From Mangrovibacillus cuniculi (GTDB lineage: Bacteria > Bacillota > Bacilli > Bacillales > R1DC41), in the NCBI RefSeq assembly GCF_015482585.1, contig NZ_CP049742.1, positions 2,263,001 through 2,327,000 of the forward strand: a DNA stretch of 64,000 bases, read 5' to 3'. Made by a program: the position numbers and the translations under genes. Under the pieces are notes generated by a model. The model saw only the letters and a program-made list of their open reading frames with translations. It was not told where the DNA came from and made no database searches. Below are positions 45,134 to 53,958 of the stretch, piece after piece; position 1 is the stretch's first letter, and each line of letters starts with the position of its first letter.

Positions 45134-47641
45134 CTACTCCTTATTACTCATCCTCTGATACAAGTAAGAAATCCCAATCAACGCGATTCCATACAGGAAG
45201 TAAGCAAAGATCTTACTTAACTCACTCAGGAAAGTTAAATCTACCAAAATCAATTTACCTGTCGACAGCAACGTCACCGCCAACCCAACTCGTCGCAAGT
45301 AGACGTGCCCTTTTCGGAATCCATATAATAAATAGCCAATCGCTAATACCAGATATACGGAGCTCAAAACAAAGCTGACATCCCCTAACTGGAATTGCTG
45401 CGTCACGATTGCCCCTACCACCACTAGCATATAGGCAGCCAAGATTAGTACGTACCACTCGCCATATCCATTGATGCGAACCATTTTAGCACGTAACAGA
45501 TCTTTACCAAGCATAAATGTAATGGCGTTTAGTCCTAACAATAGGACAATGGCTAAATAGTTAGCTAAATTATTTTCTCCCCACGTGCTCTCTAGCGTTG
45601 GCATGCCAAGTGTTGTCGCCAAACTTCCCACAGTTGCTAAGACAAACAATCCTAGTGAAATGTAGTGAACATTTCGATCATACAGTTTCGGCAGCTTTGG
45701 CACTACGTATGACACCCCAAGCGTTAAGAAAATCAACAACATCACGCGGAAGAATTCATACTGCGTTAACGTTGTTGGTACAATTTTAATGAAATAGCGA
45801 TTTGCTTCGTATACGACGAAGAACCACATGTTAACTAATGCCACATATTTCAACCCTCTGATAAACACATCTAAACGTGCGAAAATCCACTCTGTTTGCG
45901 GAGCTCTTTCCATCTCTAATAGATACCAGTACACGATGAATAGTAGACTAGCCGTCGGAACGAAGTAGTCTAATGTAGAGATTCTTGATTCCACTAACAA
46001 AGGACTAATCATCACTTTAATGCCAAACACGACCAGGCTTAACGCGTAAATAATCCAACCTGCACGCTCTAATAAGCGAACTTTTTCTCTTAGACTATAA
46101 ACGATTAGCGCAACTGCTTGAATCGTCCAGCCAATCGCCAGCCAATCTTGATTAAATTGGAATGGAACGAACAAAGCAAAGAACGTTACCGACACCGATT
46201 GGAATAAGACGATGGCGGATTTGTCTTCTGTCAGTCGTTGTTTTGTATACCAACCCAAGCCAAAATATAAAGCGGCGAAACCTAACGCAACAATCCCTCT
46301 GAAATCTAGTAAGCCCACTTCAGCAATTAAAGTATAGACTACCATGCTGTTCACTAACGTATTGGCACCAAGAAGTAGCAAGTCCACCCACCAAACTTTT
46401 TGACGATAGCGGAATGCGTAAGCTAATGTGACGACTAAGTATAATGCGAACGTCGCGATGCTATATAGAACGTCCATCCATGCATTTTCACTAATATTGA
46501 TCAGTACCAGCATCGATGGAATATGGAATAAAAAGCTTACATAATAAATGAGACTCCAACGGCGCTGGAACGAAATGGCCATCACGGTTCCGTTTAATAA
46601 CAAGAGATAGGCCATTGCGATGTATACGCTGGTCCCTTCAAGTCCGAAGAACCCAATGTAGGAATACAAGGGAATATATCCTCCGACTAATCCAAGCGAT
46701 CCGATCGTTTTCGAATTATATCGCAGGGATAAAAAGATTGCCCCCGCTGTAATGAATATTGATAATGCTAACGCAACTGTTAATGATAAAATATCTAATA
46801 AGAAGTAACTGAAGAACGTTGCCCCGTATAAGACACCAATTCCCCCACCAACTAAACCATAAGCAAACACTTCTCTCTTTTTACGATAGAACCATTCTCC
46901 TGCTACTAACATGGCAGCACCTAAAATAAAGAATGAGATTCCACGAACGGTTGGCGAGAACCACGATACATAAGAATATCTTGCAGCCGCAGCTACGCCT
47001 AATATAATAAGAAGAATTCCGATTTTATTAATCCAATTCAAGCCGATTTTAAGTTCGAGCTGGTTTTCTTTCACCCGGTGTTGAATCGTTGCGTCATCTA
47101 CACCTTCCGCTTCCAGTACTTGATACCCAGCATTCGTCTCTTGTCGAAGTGCTTCCTCTTGCACTTTCATTTCCTCTCGATGTGCAGCAATTCTGTCTTT
47201 CAATTCTAAAGAGAAATTAGTAATCTTGGCACGAAAATCGCTGGCAAAACCACCTAGCTCTTCGTTAGAAAGTCTTTGTAGCTCCTCTAACTTCCGTTTT
47301 GTTGCTTGTTCAAGAGCAGCTAATCGATTTCCTTTTCCGTCTCTAGCAAAATAAGAATCTACTTTTCTTTTAGAAAGTCGAATAATCTGTAGCTTTTCAT
47401 CAACCAATTGCTCCTGCAAGGCTAACTTTGTCTTTCGGTGCTCCTCTTGCAAGCGCTCATATTTTGTTGTTGTCTCACGTAACTCTTTTTTCATTGTCTG
47501 AAGTTGTTGTTTTAATTCTTCATTTTCTTTTAAATCATCTCGTGCTTCCAATTCCTTTTGCAGTGCTTTCAGTTCTGCTGCAAATGCCTCTTGCTGCTCT
47601 GAAAGCTTACCGAGATGATTTTTCCACGGTGAGTTGGCCAT
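45134..47641 (-). CDS. DUF2339-type polytopic membrane protein with coiled-coil N-terminus
   Basis: 835 residues. ATG 47641 is preferred over the GTG nine bases upstream because AGGTGG stands five bases before it. The first 190 residues form a long charged coiled coil (KALQKELEARDDLKENEELK, LQEQLVDEKLQIIRLSKRK) without a signal peptide. After a conserved KIGLNWINKIGILLIILGVA segment come more than twenty hydrophobic spans with repeated short loops, the hallmark of the DUF2339 predicted membrane protein family. Family function is unknown. It is monocistronic. Confidence 0.87.
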   Translation of the reverse strand: MANSPWKNHLGKLSEQQEAFAAELKALQKELEARDDLKENEELKQQLQTMKKELRETTTKYERLQEEHRKTKLALQEQLVDEKLQIIRLSKRKVDSYFARDGKGNRLAALEQATKRKLEELQRLSNEELGGFASDFRAKITNFSLELKDRIAAHREEMKVQEEALRQETNAGYQVLEAEGVDDATIQHRVKENQLELKIGLNWINKIGILLIILGVAAAARYSYVSWFSPTVRGISFFILGAAMLVAGEWFYRKKREVFAYGLVGGGIGVLYGATFFSYFLLDILSLTVALALSIFITAGAIFLSLRYNSKTIGSLGLVGGYIPLYSYIGFFGLEGTSVYIAMAYLLLLNGTVMAISFQRRWSLIYYVSFLFHIPSMLVLINISENAWMDVLYSIATFALYLVVTLAYAFRYRQKVWWVDLLLLGANTLVNSMVVYTLIAEVGLLDFRGIVALGFAALYFGLGWYTKQRLTEDKSAIVLFQSVSVTFFALFVPFQFNQDWLAIGWTIQAVALIVYSLREKVRLLERAGWIIYALSLVVFGIKVMISPLLVESRISTLDYFVPTASLLFIVYWYLLEMERAPQTEWIFARLDVFIRGLKYVALVNMWFFVVYEANRYFIKIVPTTLTQYEFFRVMLLIFLTLGVSYVVPKLPKLYDRNVHYISLGLFVLATVGSLATTLGMPTLESTWGENNLANYLAIVLLLGLNAITFMLGKDLLRAKMVRINGYGEWYVLILAAYMLVVVGAIVTQQFQLGDVSFVLSSVYLVLAIGYLLYGFRKGHVYLRRVGLAVTLLSTGKLILVDLTFLSELSKIFAYFLYGIALIGISYLYQRMSNKE

Positions 47642-47862
47642 AGGAGCCACCTTTCTTTTCTAAATATTTACATAATCATACCATATTACGACATTGATTA
47701 GTAGTAGGTGATAATTATAGCTACTAGTTTAGTTTATACCTGGCACGCTTATCCTATGATAGGCTGTCACAGAATTAAAGGAGACTCAGTTAAAAGCAGG
47801 CCACATCACGTGGCCCTACTTGTGTTATTACAGGTCACGTAACAAAAAATCGCCCAAGAGTT
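47642..47862. other. Intergenic with a hairpin
   Basis: About 220 bases. GGCCAC and GTGGCC (47799-47815) form a hairpin without a T run; the helicase terminator is on its right edge. No gene seen. Confidence 0.45.
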
Positions 47863-47878
47863 TTACTCCTGAACGATT
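47843..47878 (-). terminator. Intrinsic terminator overlapping the helicase 3' end
   Basis: AAATCG/CGATTT and CAGGAGT/ACTCTTG (one wobble) with U-G pairs between; six T follow on the minus strand. The stem begins inside the coding region. Confidence 0.82.
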
Positions 47879-50013
47879 TCAATTAATGCCATTTCCAACA
47901 AAATTGACATAGATAATCTTTTTCTTCCTTTTGGAAATACGATTACCACAGCATCATCTTCTAAAGATTGTATTTCTCCATGGCCGAAAACCTTATGTCG
48001 TATGGTCATCCCCGCTTCCAGTTCCTCCGCTTGTCGCACTGCATTTGGGTTAAACACTGGCTTTACAACTTTGGCACGACGTTGTTTTTGCTCTTCTGGC
48101 ACTTCTCTCGGTGGATGAATGATATGCTCCACGTTTTGTACAAACTCAGACTTTTTCGTTTCTTTTCCGTCTTTTTTTGCGTAGGATAGCAAGGTTAACT
48201 CCCGTCTGGCACGCGTCATACCTACATAAAAAAGACGTACCTCTTCTTCCATATTAGTAACTTTCCCTTGATTCGTCGCCGGAATGACCGATTGAATCAG
48301 ATCCACCATGTATACTCTGTCGAACTCCAGACCTTTGGCACTATGGAAAGTCGACAACGTAACCGCGTTTTCCTCACGTTTCCACTTAGCACTTCGCAAC
48401 TCTTCATCTAAATGCTTTAAATGGTTGGCGAAGTCTGGAATACTCGCAATGTCACCCGCAATATCTTCAAGCGTTTGTAAGATGGAGAGTAAGTGATCCA
48501 TCTGGAATCCAAGTCTTGCACACATATTCTCCAGCGCTTTCTCATACCCCAATTCCAAGCGAATGCGTTGAATCGCTGTCTTTGGTCTCAACTCCCGCAA
48601 ACCTTGCAGCGTCTTCTTCACTTCTGGAATTAATCGTTGCTGATAATCTTTTAGGGCTATATTTTGTAAAAGAAGATCAAAAACATTGCCCTGTAAAGGT
48701 AGTGAATGCAACTCTTTCATTTGGGCTTTGGTAATGTAGCCTAGCAACTTCGTGTGTACTTTTTCGAGAAGATCCACACGGTGATCCGCATACGCTAGCC
48801 TCATGATATTTACAATATCCTGCACCACCCAGTGGGAGAAAAAGCGTAAATCGGCATCTTTCATGAAGAATGGAATACCAGCTTTATCAAGTAGATGGAT
48901 AATAGGTAGTGCTGAAAAATTATTTCGGAAGAGTACGGCCACTTCCTTTAAATCTGGAGCTTGCTGTATTTCTTGAACGACAAAAGCCGCTTGCTCTGCG
49001 TGGTCTAATAAGTGTTTAAACGCTATCGGCTTAAAGGTGCCGTTCTCTGTAAACATCTTCTTCGGATACCGCTCTTGGTTTCGTTGGATAAATTGATTCG
49101 ACACAGAGACGATATCTTGCGTTGATCGATAATTTTGTTCCATATAAAGAATCATGGCATCTTTATAGACATCTCGAAATGTCATCAGATAAGCTGGATC
49201 TGCACCTCTCCAAGAATAGATACTTTGATCATCATCCGCTACCACACAGATATTTTGATGAGGCTTCACCAACTTTTCTATAATTTGATGTTGGACAAGC
49301 GACGTATCTTGACTCTCATCGGTTAAGACATAGTCGTATCGATTTTGATACTGCTGTAGTAACTCTTTGTCATACGCCAACGCTTCATTCGCAATGAGTA
49401 ACATATCGTCAAAGTCGATATATCGTTTGGAGAAATGGGCTCTCTTCTTCTCTTCATACTTTTCTAAAATATCAGCTGCCCGTGGCACGTCACATGACAC
49501 AGTTCGCCACTCTTCCTTAGGGATAAGACGGTTCTTTACAAAACTAATGTACGTAGCAAGCTTTTCATATTCATCGTCTTGAAGAGGTTCTTTCATGATT
49601 CCTTGATAAATATCCTTAATAATCCCTTTTTTATGAATGTCGTCTTGATTCTTTACACCTTCAATTAATTGAAATTGCATCTGCGTTTTAAAAAAATGGT
49701 GACGAACGACTTCAAAAGCTAAGCTGTGAATAGTCGAAAAATCCACTGGGGGTAACTTTGGAAAGAAGCGCTCGAACCGCTCTGTCATGTCTTGAGCGGA
49801 AGCTTTACTGAAGGTCACAGCTTTTATACGACTTGGATTTACACTTTTTTCTTCTATTAAATAGCCGATTCTCATAATCAGCGTGGTAGTTTTACCAGAA
49901 CCTGGTGAAGCAAGCAGCAGCATTGGTCCTTCCGTTTCTTGGACCGCTTGTTGCTGTACTTCATTTAAGCGAACGCCCAGCTCCTCCGCTTTCCTTTGTA
50001 AAAATGTTGGCAT
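47863..50013 (-). CDS. UvrD/Rep-type ATP-dependent DNA helicase (YjcD-like)
   Basis: 716 residues. ATG 50013 is chosen because AGAGGAG lies five bases before it and overlaps the frame of the earlier ATG at 50031. Superfamily 1 motifs: Walker A ASPGSGKTT (residues about 36-43), motif Ia AVTFSKASA, motif II TDESQDTS, motif III VVADDDQSIYSWRGA, motif IV LYMEQNYRS, motif V STFHSAKGLEFDRVY and motif VI FYVGMTRARREL. A short C-terminal extension ends in a PcrA-like RNA-polymerase-binding fold (VFGHGEIQSLEDD, VVIVFP). It unwinds DNA 3' to 5' in repair. B. subtilis YjcD has the same size and layout. Monocistronic, divergent from the MutS2-like gene. Confidence 0.93.
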   Translation of the reverse strand: MPTFLQRKAEELGVRLNEVQQQAVQETEGPMLLLASPGSGKTTTLIMRIGYLIEEKSVNPSRIKAVTFSKASAQDMTERFERFFPKLPPVDFSTIHSLAFEVVRHHFFKTQMQFQLIEGVKNQDDIHKKGIIKDIYQGIMKEPLQDDEYEKLATYISFVKNRLIPKEEWRTVSCDVPRAADILEKYEEKKRAHFSKRYIDFDDMLLIANEALAYDKELLQQYQNRYDYVLTDESQDTSLVQHQIIEKLVKPHQNICVVADDDQSIYSWRGADPAYLMTFRDVYKDAMILYMEQNYRSTQDIVSVSNQFIQRNQERYPKKMFTENGTFKPIAFKHLLDHAEQAAFVVQEIQQAPDLKEVAVLFRNNFSALPIIHLLDKAGIPFFMKDADLRFFSHWVVQDIVNIMRLAYADHRVDLLEKVHTKLLGYITKAQMKELHSLPLQGNVFDLLLQNIALKDYQQRLIPEVKKTLQGLRELRPKTAIQRIRLELGYEKALENMCARLGFQMDHLLSILQTLEDIAGDIASIPDFANHLKHLDEELRSAKWKREENAVTLSTFHSAKGLEFDRVYMVDLIQSVIPATNQGKVTNMEEEVRLFYVGMTRARRELTLLSYAKKDGKETKKSEFVQNVEHIIHPPREVPEEQKQRRAKVVKPVFNPNAVRQAEELEAGMTIRHKVFGHGEIQSLEDDAVVIVFPKGRKRLSMSILLEMALIEIVQE

Positions 50014-50424
50014 ACGAACTCCTCTTTGCATACGTTATGATGGTATAAGCATATCATCTTTACTTTTCAAATGACACGTAGTATGATTTTCCTGATAACA
50101 GATTTTAATGAGTAACCAATATAACTTTTAGAGGTGCTTTTATGAGTGCGGTAGTTGTTTCTTAAATAGGAAAAGTAAATAGAGATAAGTTTTAAAAAGA
50201 GTGCTTTAGGCACCTTTATTTTGCTATGGACTTATTTCTACCTATGAAGATACCTACCAAACTTGAAAAGCAAAGAGCATTCTAGCCATTTTTATGGTTA
50301 TTTTCTGCTACCCTCTTTGCCTGTAAAGCTGTGGTGTCTGCCACGGCTTTTTTGTATGCTTGTTGAAATCTTTATCTAGGTGTCTTCATTGTCGATTAAA
50401 AACATCACAGTGAGGAGAAAAAAA
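50014..50424. other. Divergent intergenic region with a structured plus-strand leader
   Basis: 411 bases. It contains the helicase promoter on the minus strand and, on the plus strand, a GCAAAGAG/CTCTTTGC stem (50270-50320) with an inner AGCCAT/ATGGTT hairpin, followed at once by a terminator. Confidence 0.55.
50327..50353 (+). terminator. Intrinsic terminator upstream of the MutS2-like gene
   Basis: AGCTGTGG and CCACGGCT arms (one wobble) with a six-base loop and a T run. It ends a plus-strand transcript 70 bases before the coding region, so it may be an attenuator or the end of a small RNA. Confidence 0.8.
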
Positions 50425-52329
50425 ATGAATACAAGTACTTTTGAAAAATTACAATATATCGAACTAAAAGAAATCGTAAAGACCTATTGCGTGAGTGGTT
50501 TAGGCAAGCAGTTGATAGAAAAGTTGATACCGAGCTCTTCGATAAAAGTAGTTCAAAACCGTTTAAACGAAACAACGGAAGGCCGTCGCATACTGGATGC
50601 AGAAGGCCATGTACCTTTTGCCGGTGTTTCTAATGTAGAACACCTTGTGCATAAGGTGGAAAAAGGGATGATCTTGGATCCCGAAGAGTTAGTCCAACTT
50701 TCCGATTTCTTGCGCGGTTGTAGAAGGATTAAGCGTTTTATGAGTGAAAGAGAATTCTCTGCACCTGTTCTAGCTAGCTACGCGAATTCCATGACAGAAT
50801 TAATGGAGATCGAAGAAGAAATTAATTTCTCCATTAAAGGAAGTAAGGTCTCTTCAGACGCAAGTCGTGAATTGAAGCGAATTCGCAATCATATCGAGTT
50901 AACAGAAGAAAAAGTAAAAGATCGTTTAAATAAGTTTTTAAATAATAGTGGAAACAGCAAGTATATACAAGAGTTCTTCATCAGTAAGAAAGACGAGCGT
51001 TACACCATTCCAATTAAGGCTTCGTTTAAGAATCACGTACAAGGCGTGGTAGTGGAAGTTTCATCTAAAGGATCCACCGTATTTATGGAACCTAGTTCTG
51101 TTTCGAAGTTAAGTGCGGAGCTTGCAATGTTACAAGCGGAAGAAGCTATGGTGGAGTATCAAATACTGGCCACACTTACTGGAATGATAACAGAACAGTT
51201 GCCGACAATTAGTGTCAATATGGAATTAATCGCACAGTACGACATGGTGTTTGCAAAAGCAAAGTTCAGTCGTCAAATCGATGGTATTGCACCTCGTGTG
51301 AATGATTATGGTAAGGTAAACCTCGTTGCCTGCAAGCATCCGTTGTTAACTGGTGCGGTAGTGCCGCTAGATTTCGAGATTGGAGAAAATTATCGGAGCT
51401 TAGTGATAACCGGGCCTAATGCAGGTGGTAAAACAATTGTGTTGAAGACGATAGGACTCGTGACGTTGGCGGTGATGTCCGGCTTCCATGTGCATGCAGA
51501 TCCGGCGAGCGAAGTGGCCATTTTTGACCAAGTTTTCGTAGATATTGGGGATAATCAAAGTTTAGAGAATGCTCTTAGTACCTTTTCGTCTCATATGAAA
51601 AACTTATCGGAAGTTTTACGTGTTGCAAATAATAATACGTTGTTGCTGTTCGATGAGATTGGTAGTGGAACAGAACCGAATGAAGGTGCTGCCTTGGCTA
51701 TTGCTATTTTAGAAGAGTTTTACTTGAAAGGCTGTATCACAGTTGCCACCACTCATTACGGAGAAATCAAACGTTATTCCGAGGAGCATCCAGATTTCAT
51801 GAACGCCGCAATGCAGTTTAACAACGAAACACTGGAACCTTTGTATCGATTAATGATTGGTCGTTCAGGAGACAGTAATGCGTTATGGATCTCTAGGAAA
51901 ATGGAGATCCCTGCTGGAGTGTTGGCGAAGGCGGAGAGATATATCACAGAGAAGAAGTATGAATATGCGTTGGTGAATGAAAGCAAAAAGAGAAAACCTC
52001 GTTCAGCTGTTGTGGAGAAAGAAAATGTGGTCGAGGTTGCTAAAGGGGACAGAGTGAAACTGCTGGATCGTAACGAAATTGGGATCGTGTACGAAGAACG
52101 AGACCAATATCGAAATGTAAAAGTCTTTTTGGAAGGCGATGTGGTGGAAATCAATGAGAGAAGATTGTCTTTGGAGGCAAAAGCGGCAGATTTATATCCA
52201 GAGGGGTATGACTTAAATACCTTATTTGTAGATTATAAAACAAGAAAGCTGAATCATGATATTACACGAGGATCCAAGAAGGTGTTGCGAAAGATTCACA
52301 AGGAAATTCGTGATAGCAAGAAGAACTGA
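50425..52329 (+). CDS. MutS2-like ATPase without Smr domain
   Basis: 634 residues from ATG 50425, seven bases after GAGGAG. The N-terminal and lever regions follow MutS2 (KLQYIELKEIV, RILDAEGHVPFAGVSNVEHL, SSKGSTVFMEPSSV). The ATPase domain has Walker A TGPNAGGKT (about 328-336), FSSHMKNLSEVL, Walker B FDEIGSGTEPNEGAALA (about 407-423) and ATTHYGEIK. It lacks the KOW-like tail and Smr nuclease domain that complete MutS2, being about 150 residues shorter; the end (GDRVKLLDRNEIGIV, VDYKTRKLNHD) still carries the beta domain. Short MutS2-like proteins exist in the B. cereus group. MutS2 proteins act on recombination intermediates or collided ribosomes; without Smr it would have to act without cleavage. 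Confidence 0.88.
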   Translation: MNTSTFEKLQYIELKEIVKTYCVSGLGKQLIEKLIPSSSIKVVQNRLNETTEGRRILDAEGHVPFAGVSNVEHLVHKVEKGMILDPEELVQLSDFLRGCRRIKRFMSEREFSAPVLASYANSMTELMEIEEEINFSIKGSKVSSDASRELKRIRNHIELTEEKVKDRLNKFLNNSGNSKYIQEFFISKKDERYTIPIKASFKNHVQGVVVEVSSKGSTVFMEPSSVSKLSAELAMLQAEEAMVEYQILATLTGMITEQLPTISVNMELIAQYDMVFAKAKFSRQIDGIAPRVNDYGKVNLVACKHPLLTGAVVPLDFEIGENYRSLVITGPNAGGKTIVLKTIGLVTLAVMSGFHVHADPASEVAIFDQVFVDIGDNQSLENALSTFSSHMKNLSEVLRVANNNTLLLFDEIGSGTEPNEGAALAIAILEEFYLKGCITVATTHYGEIKRYSEEHPDFMNAAMQFNNETLEPLYRLMIGRSGDSNALWISRKMEIPAGVLAKAERYITEKKYEYALVNESKKRKPRSAVVEKENVVEVAKGDRVKLLDRNEIGIVYEERDQYRNVKVFLEGDVVEINERRLSLEAKAADLYPEGYDLNTLFVDYKTRKLNHDITRGSKKVLRKIHKEIRDSKKN

Positions 52330-52349
52330 TGGCGAATATAGACTCACCA

Positions 52350-52378
52350 AAAAGCCCAATTTAATTGGGCTTTTTGTG
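52350..52378 (+). terminator. Intrinsic terminator of the MutS2-like gene
   Basis: AAAGCCCAAT and ATTGGGCTTT arms, three-base loop, T run. Confidence 0.88.
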
Positions 52379-52384
52379 TTGAGG

Positions 52385-52953
52385 GGCGACTTTCCCGCTT
52401 TGTCGCCTTCTTCTCACGACAGACATGGCGACTTTCTCGCTTTGTCGCCTTCTCCTCACGACAGACGTGGCGACTTTCTCGCTTTGTCGCCTTCTCCTCA
52501 CAACTGCCGTGACGGCTTTCCCGCTTTGTCGCCTTCACCTCACGACAGGCGTGGCGACTTTCTCGCTTTGTCGATTTCTTCTCACGACAGACGTGGCGAC
52601 TTTCCCGCTTTGTCGCCTTCTCATCACGACAGACGTGGCGACTTTCCCGCTTTGTCGCCTTCTCATCACGACAGACATGGCGACTTTCTCGCTTTGTCGC
52701 CTTCTCCTCACGACAGGCGTGGCGACTTTCCCGCTTTGTCGTCTTCTTCTCACGACAGACGTGGCGACTTTCCCGCTTTGTCGCCTTCACTTCACGACAG
52801 GCGTGGCGACTTTCCCGCTTTGTCGCCTTCTCCCCACAACAGGCGTGGCGACTTTCTCGCTTTGTCGCCTTCTCCTCACGACAGATGTGGCGACTTTCTC
52901 GCTTTGTCGCCTTCTCCTCACGACAGATGTGGCGACTTTCCCGCTTTGTCGCT
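52385..52953. repeat. 42-base tandem repeat array, 13 full units plus a partial one
   Basis: Units begin with GGCGACTTTC at 52385 and recur every 42 bases exactly to 52931, without any insertion or deletion. Each unit contains GGCGAC and GTCGCC as arms of a hairpin around CGCTTTG, then a TTCTCCTCACGACAG-like spacer with a few substitutions. Unit length divides by three and there are no stops, so several long frames exist on both strands, but none has a start site. It is not CRISPR, because the whole 42-base unit is repeated and there is no unique spacer. Confidence 0.93.
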
Positions 52954-53001
52954 ATCTAAAAAATACTTTACTAACAAACAACTCTTTGACTTTAAACGCG
53001 C

Positions 53002-53865
53002 TTAATATATTTCTTTAAGTAAAATCTCCGTCACATTAGAGTGTTTGGTTCTGGATGAAAAGTAAGCTTCAAAGTTTCCAGATCGATAGTTTACGAAATA
53101 TCTACCATCCATTTCACTTATGCCTTCTGAATAAGGGCTTCCTAATATCTTCTTAACTTCAGCAGGATTTTTATTAATTTTACTTTCTCCATTTACCACT
53201 ATAGCAGTTAAATATATATCACGAATATGAAAGTCTTGCTCTCGAATATTCCAATTAACGTAATAAGTAAACGGTGAGTATTTTAATCCATATCCACCTT
53301 CCCAATACCCTTCTGCATAAGGTTCACCGTACGATGATAATATTTCATCGGCTGATGTTTTATCACTCAAACTATACGGACTACCCTTTATTTTCCCTAC
53401 ATTAACTAATGACAAGAACTCACTATCTACTTCAAACTTAGGTAAGCTAACGACAGATAACGCCTTATCTTGTAGTGAGAAAGTGGCTTTTTTTTCATTT
53501 GAATCCCAAGAAACTTTAGCTCCAAACATTTCTGCTATAAATCGAGCAGGTAGATACGTTTTATTATTTATTAGGATAGGGGGGTGAGTTATTGAGACAT
53601 TCTCCCCGTTAACTATTGCTACTTGGCTACCAATAGTTAATTCTATTAAGTTACTATCTCGTTTAATTAACAACTTCTTTTTACTTTGATTCCAACTGAT
53701 ATTTGCTTCATAAAACTTCGATACTTCTCGGACAGGGACTAAAGTTGTTCCCTTTCTTATTTCTCCGCTGTAAGTAGTTTTGGAACTTGCGATTGAGGCT
53801 AAGGTACCACTTCCAGTAAACGTTGCAAAGAGTACAATAATACATAAAATGATTCTCCACTTCAT
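53002..53865 (-). CDS. Exported stalk-domain (copper amine oxidase N-like) protein
   Basis: 287 residues; ATG 53865 is 11 bases after GGAGG. Signal peptide (WRIILCIIVLFATFTGSGTLA), then stalk halves at about 38-135 (TTLVPVREVSKFYEAN, ISWNQSKKKLLI, KTYLPARFIAEMFGA, VSWDSNEKKATF). The C-terminal half contains KGSPYSLSDKTSADEILSSYG and, later, ILGSPYSEGISEMDGRYFVNY, a duplicated short motif that may form a small repeat domain of unknown function. Monocistronic; the tandem repeat array lies past its 3' end. Confidence 0.87.
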   Translation of the reverse strand: MKWRIILCIIVLFATFTGSGTLASIASSKTTYSGEIRKGTTLVPVREVSKFYEANISWNQSKKKLLIKRDSNLIELTIGSQVAIVNGENVSITHPPILINNKTYLPARFIAEMFGAKVSWDSNEKKATFSLQDKALSVVSLPKFEVDSEFLSLVNVGKIKGSPYSLSDKTSADEILSSYGEPYAEGYWEGGYGLKYSPFTYYVNWNIREQDFHIRDIYLTAIVVNGESKINKNPAEVKKILGSPYSEGISEMDGRYFVNYRSGNFEAYFSSRTKHSNVTEILLKEIY

Positions 53866-53958
53866 CCTGACAACATCCTCCTATCGCATGCACTTAAATC
53901 AATTATTATGCATGTCGTTATAGAAAATAGTATAGTCAGATTTTCATAGTACTAAACA

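Noticed and set aside
52385-52953. CRISPR array
   Set aside because: The full 42-base unit is repeated with only scattered substitutions and there are no unique spacers or cas genes nearby.
52256-53018. Long open frames on both strands through the 42-base repeats
   Set aside because: They arise because the unit length is divisible by three and contains no stops. None has a start site, and the predicted peptides are monotonous repeats in every frame.
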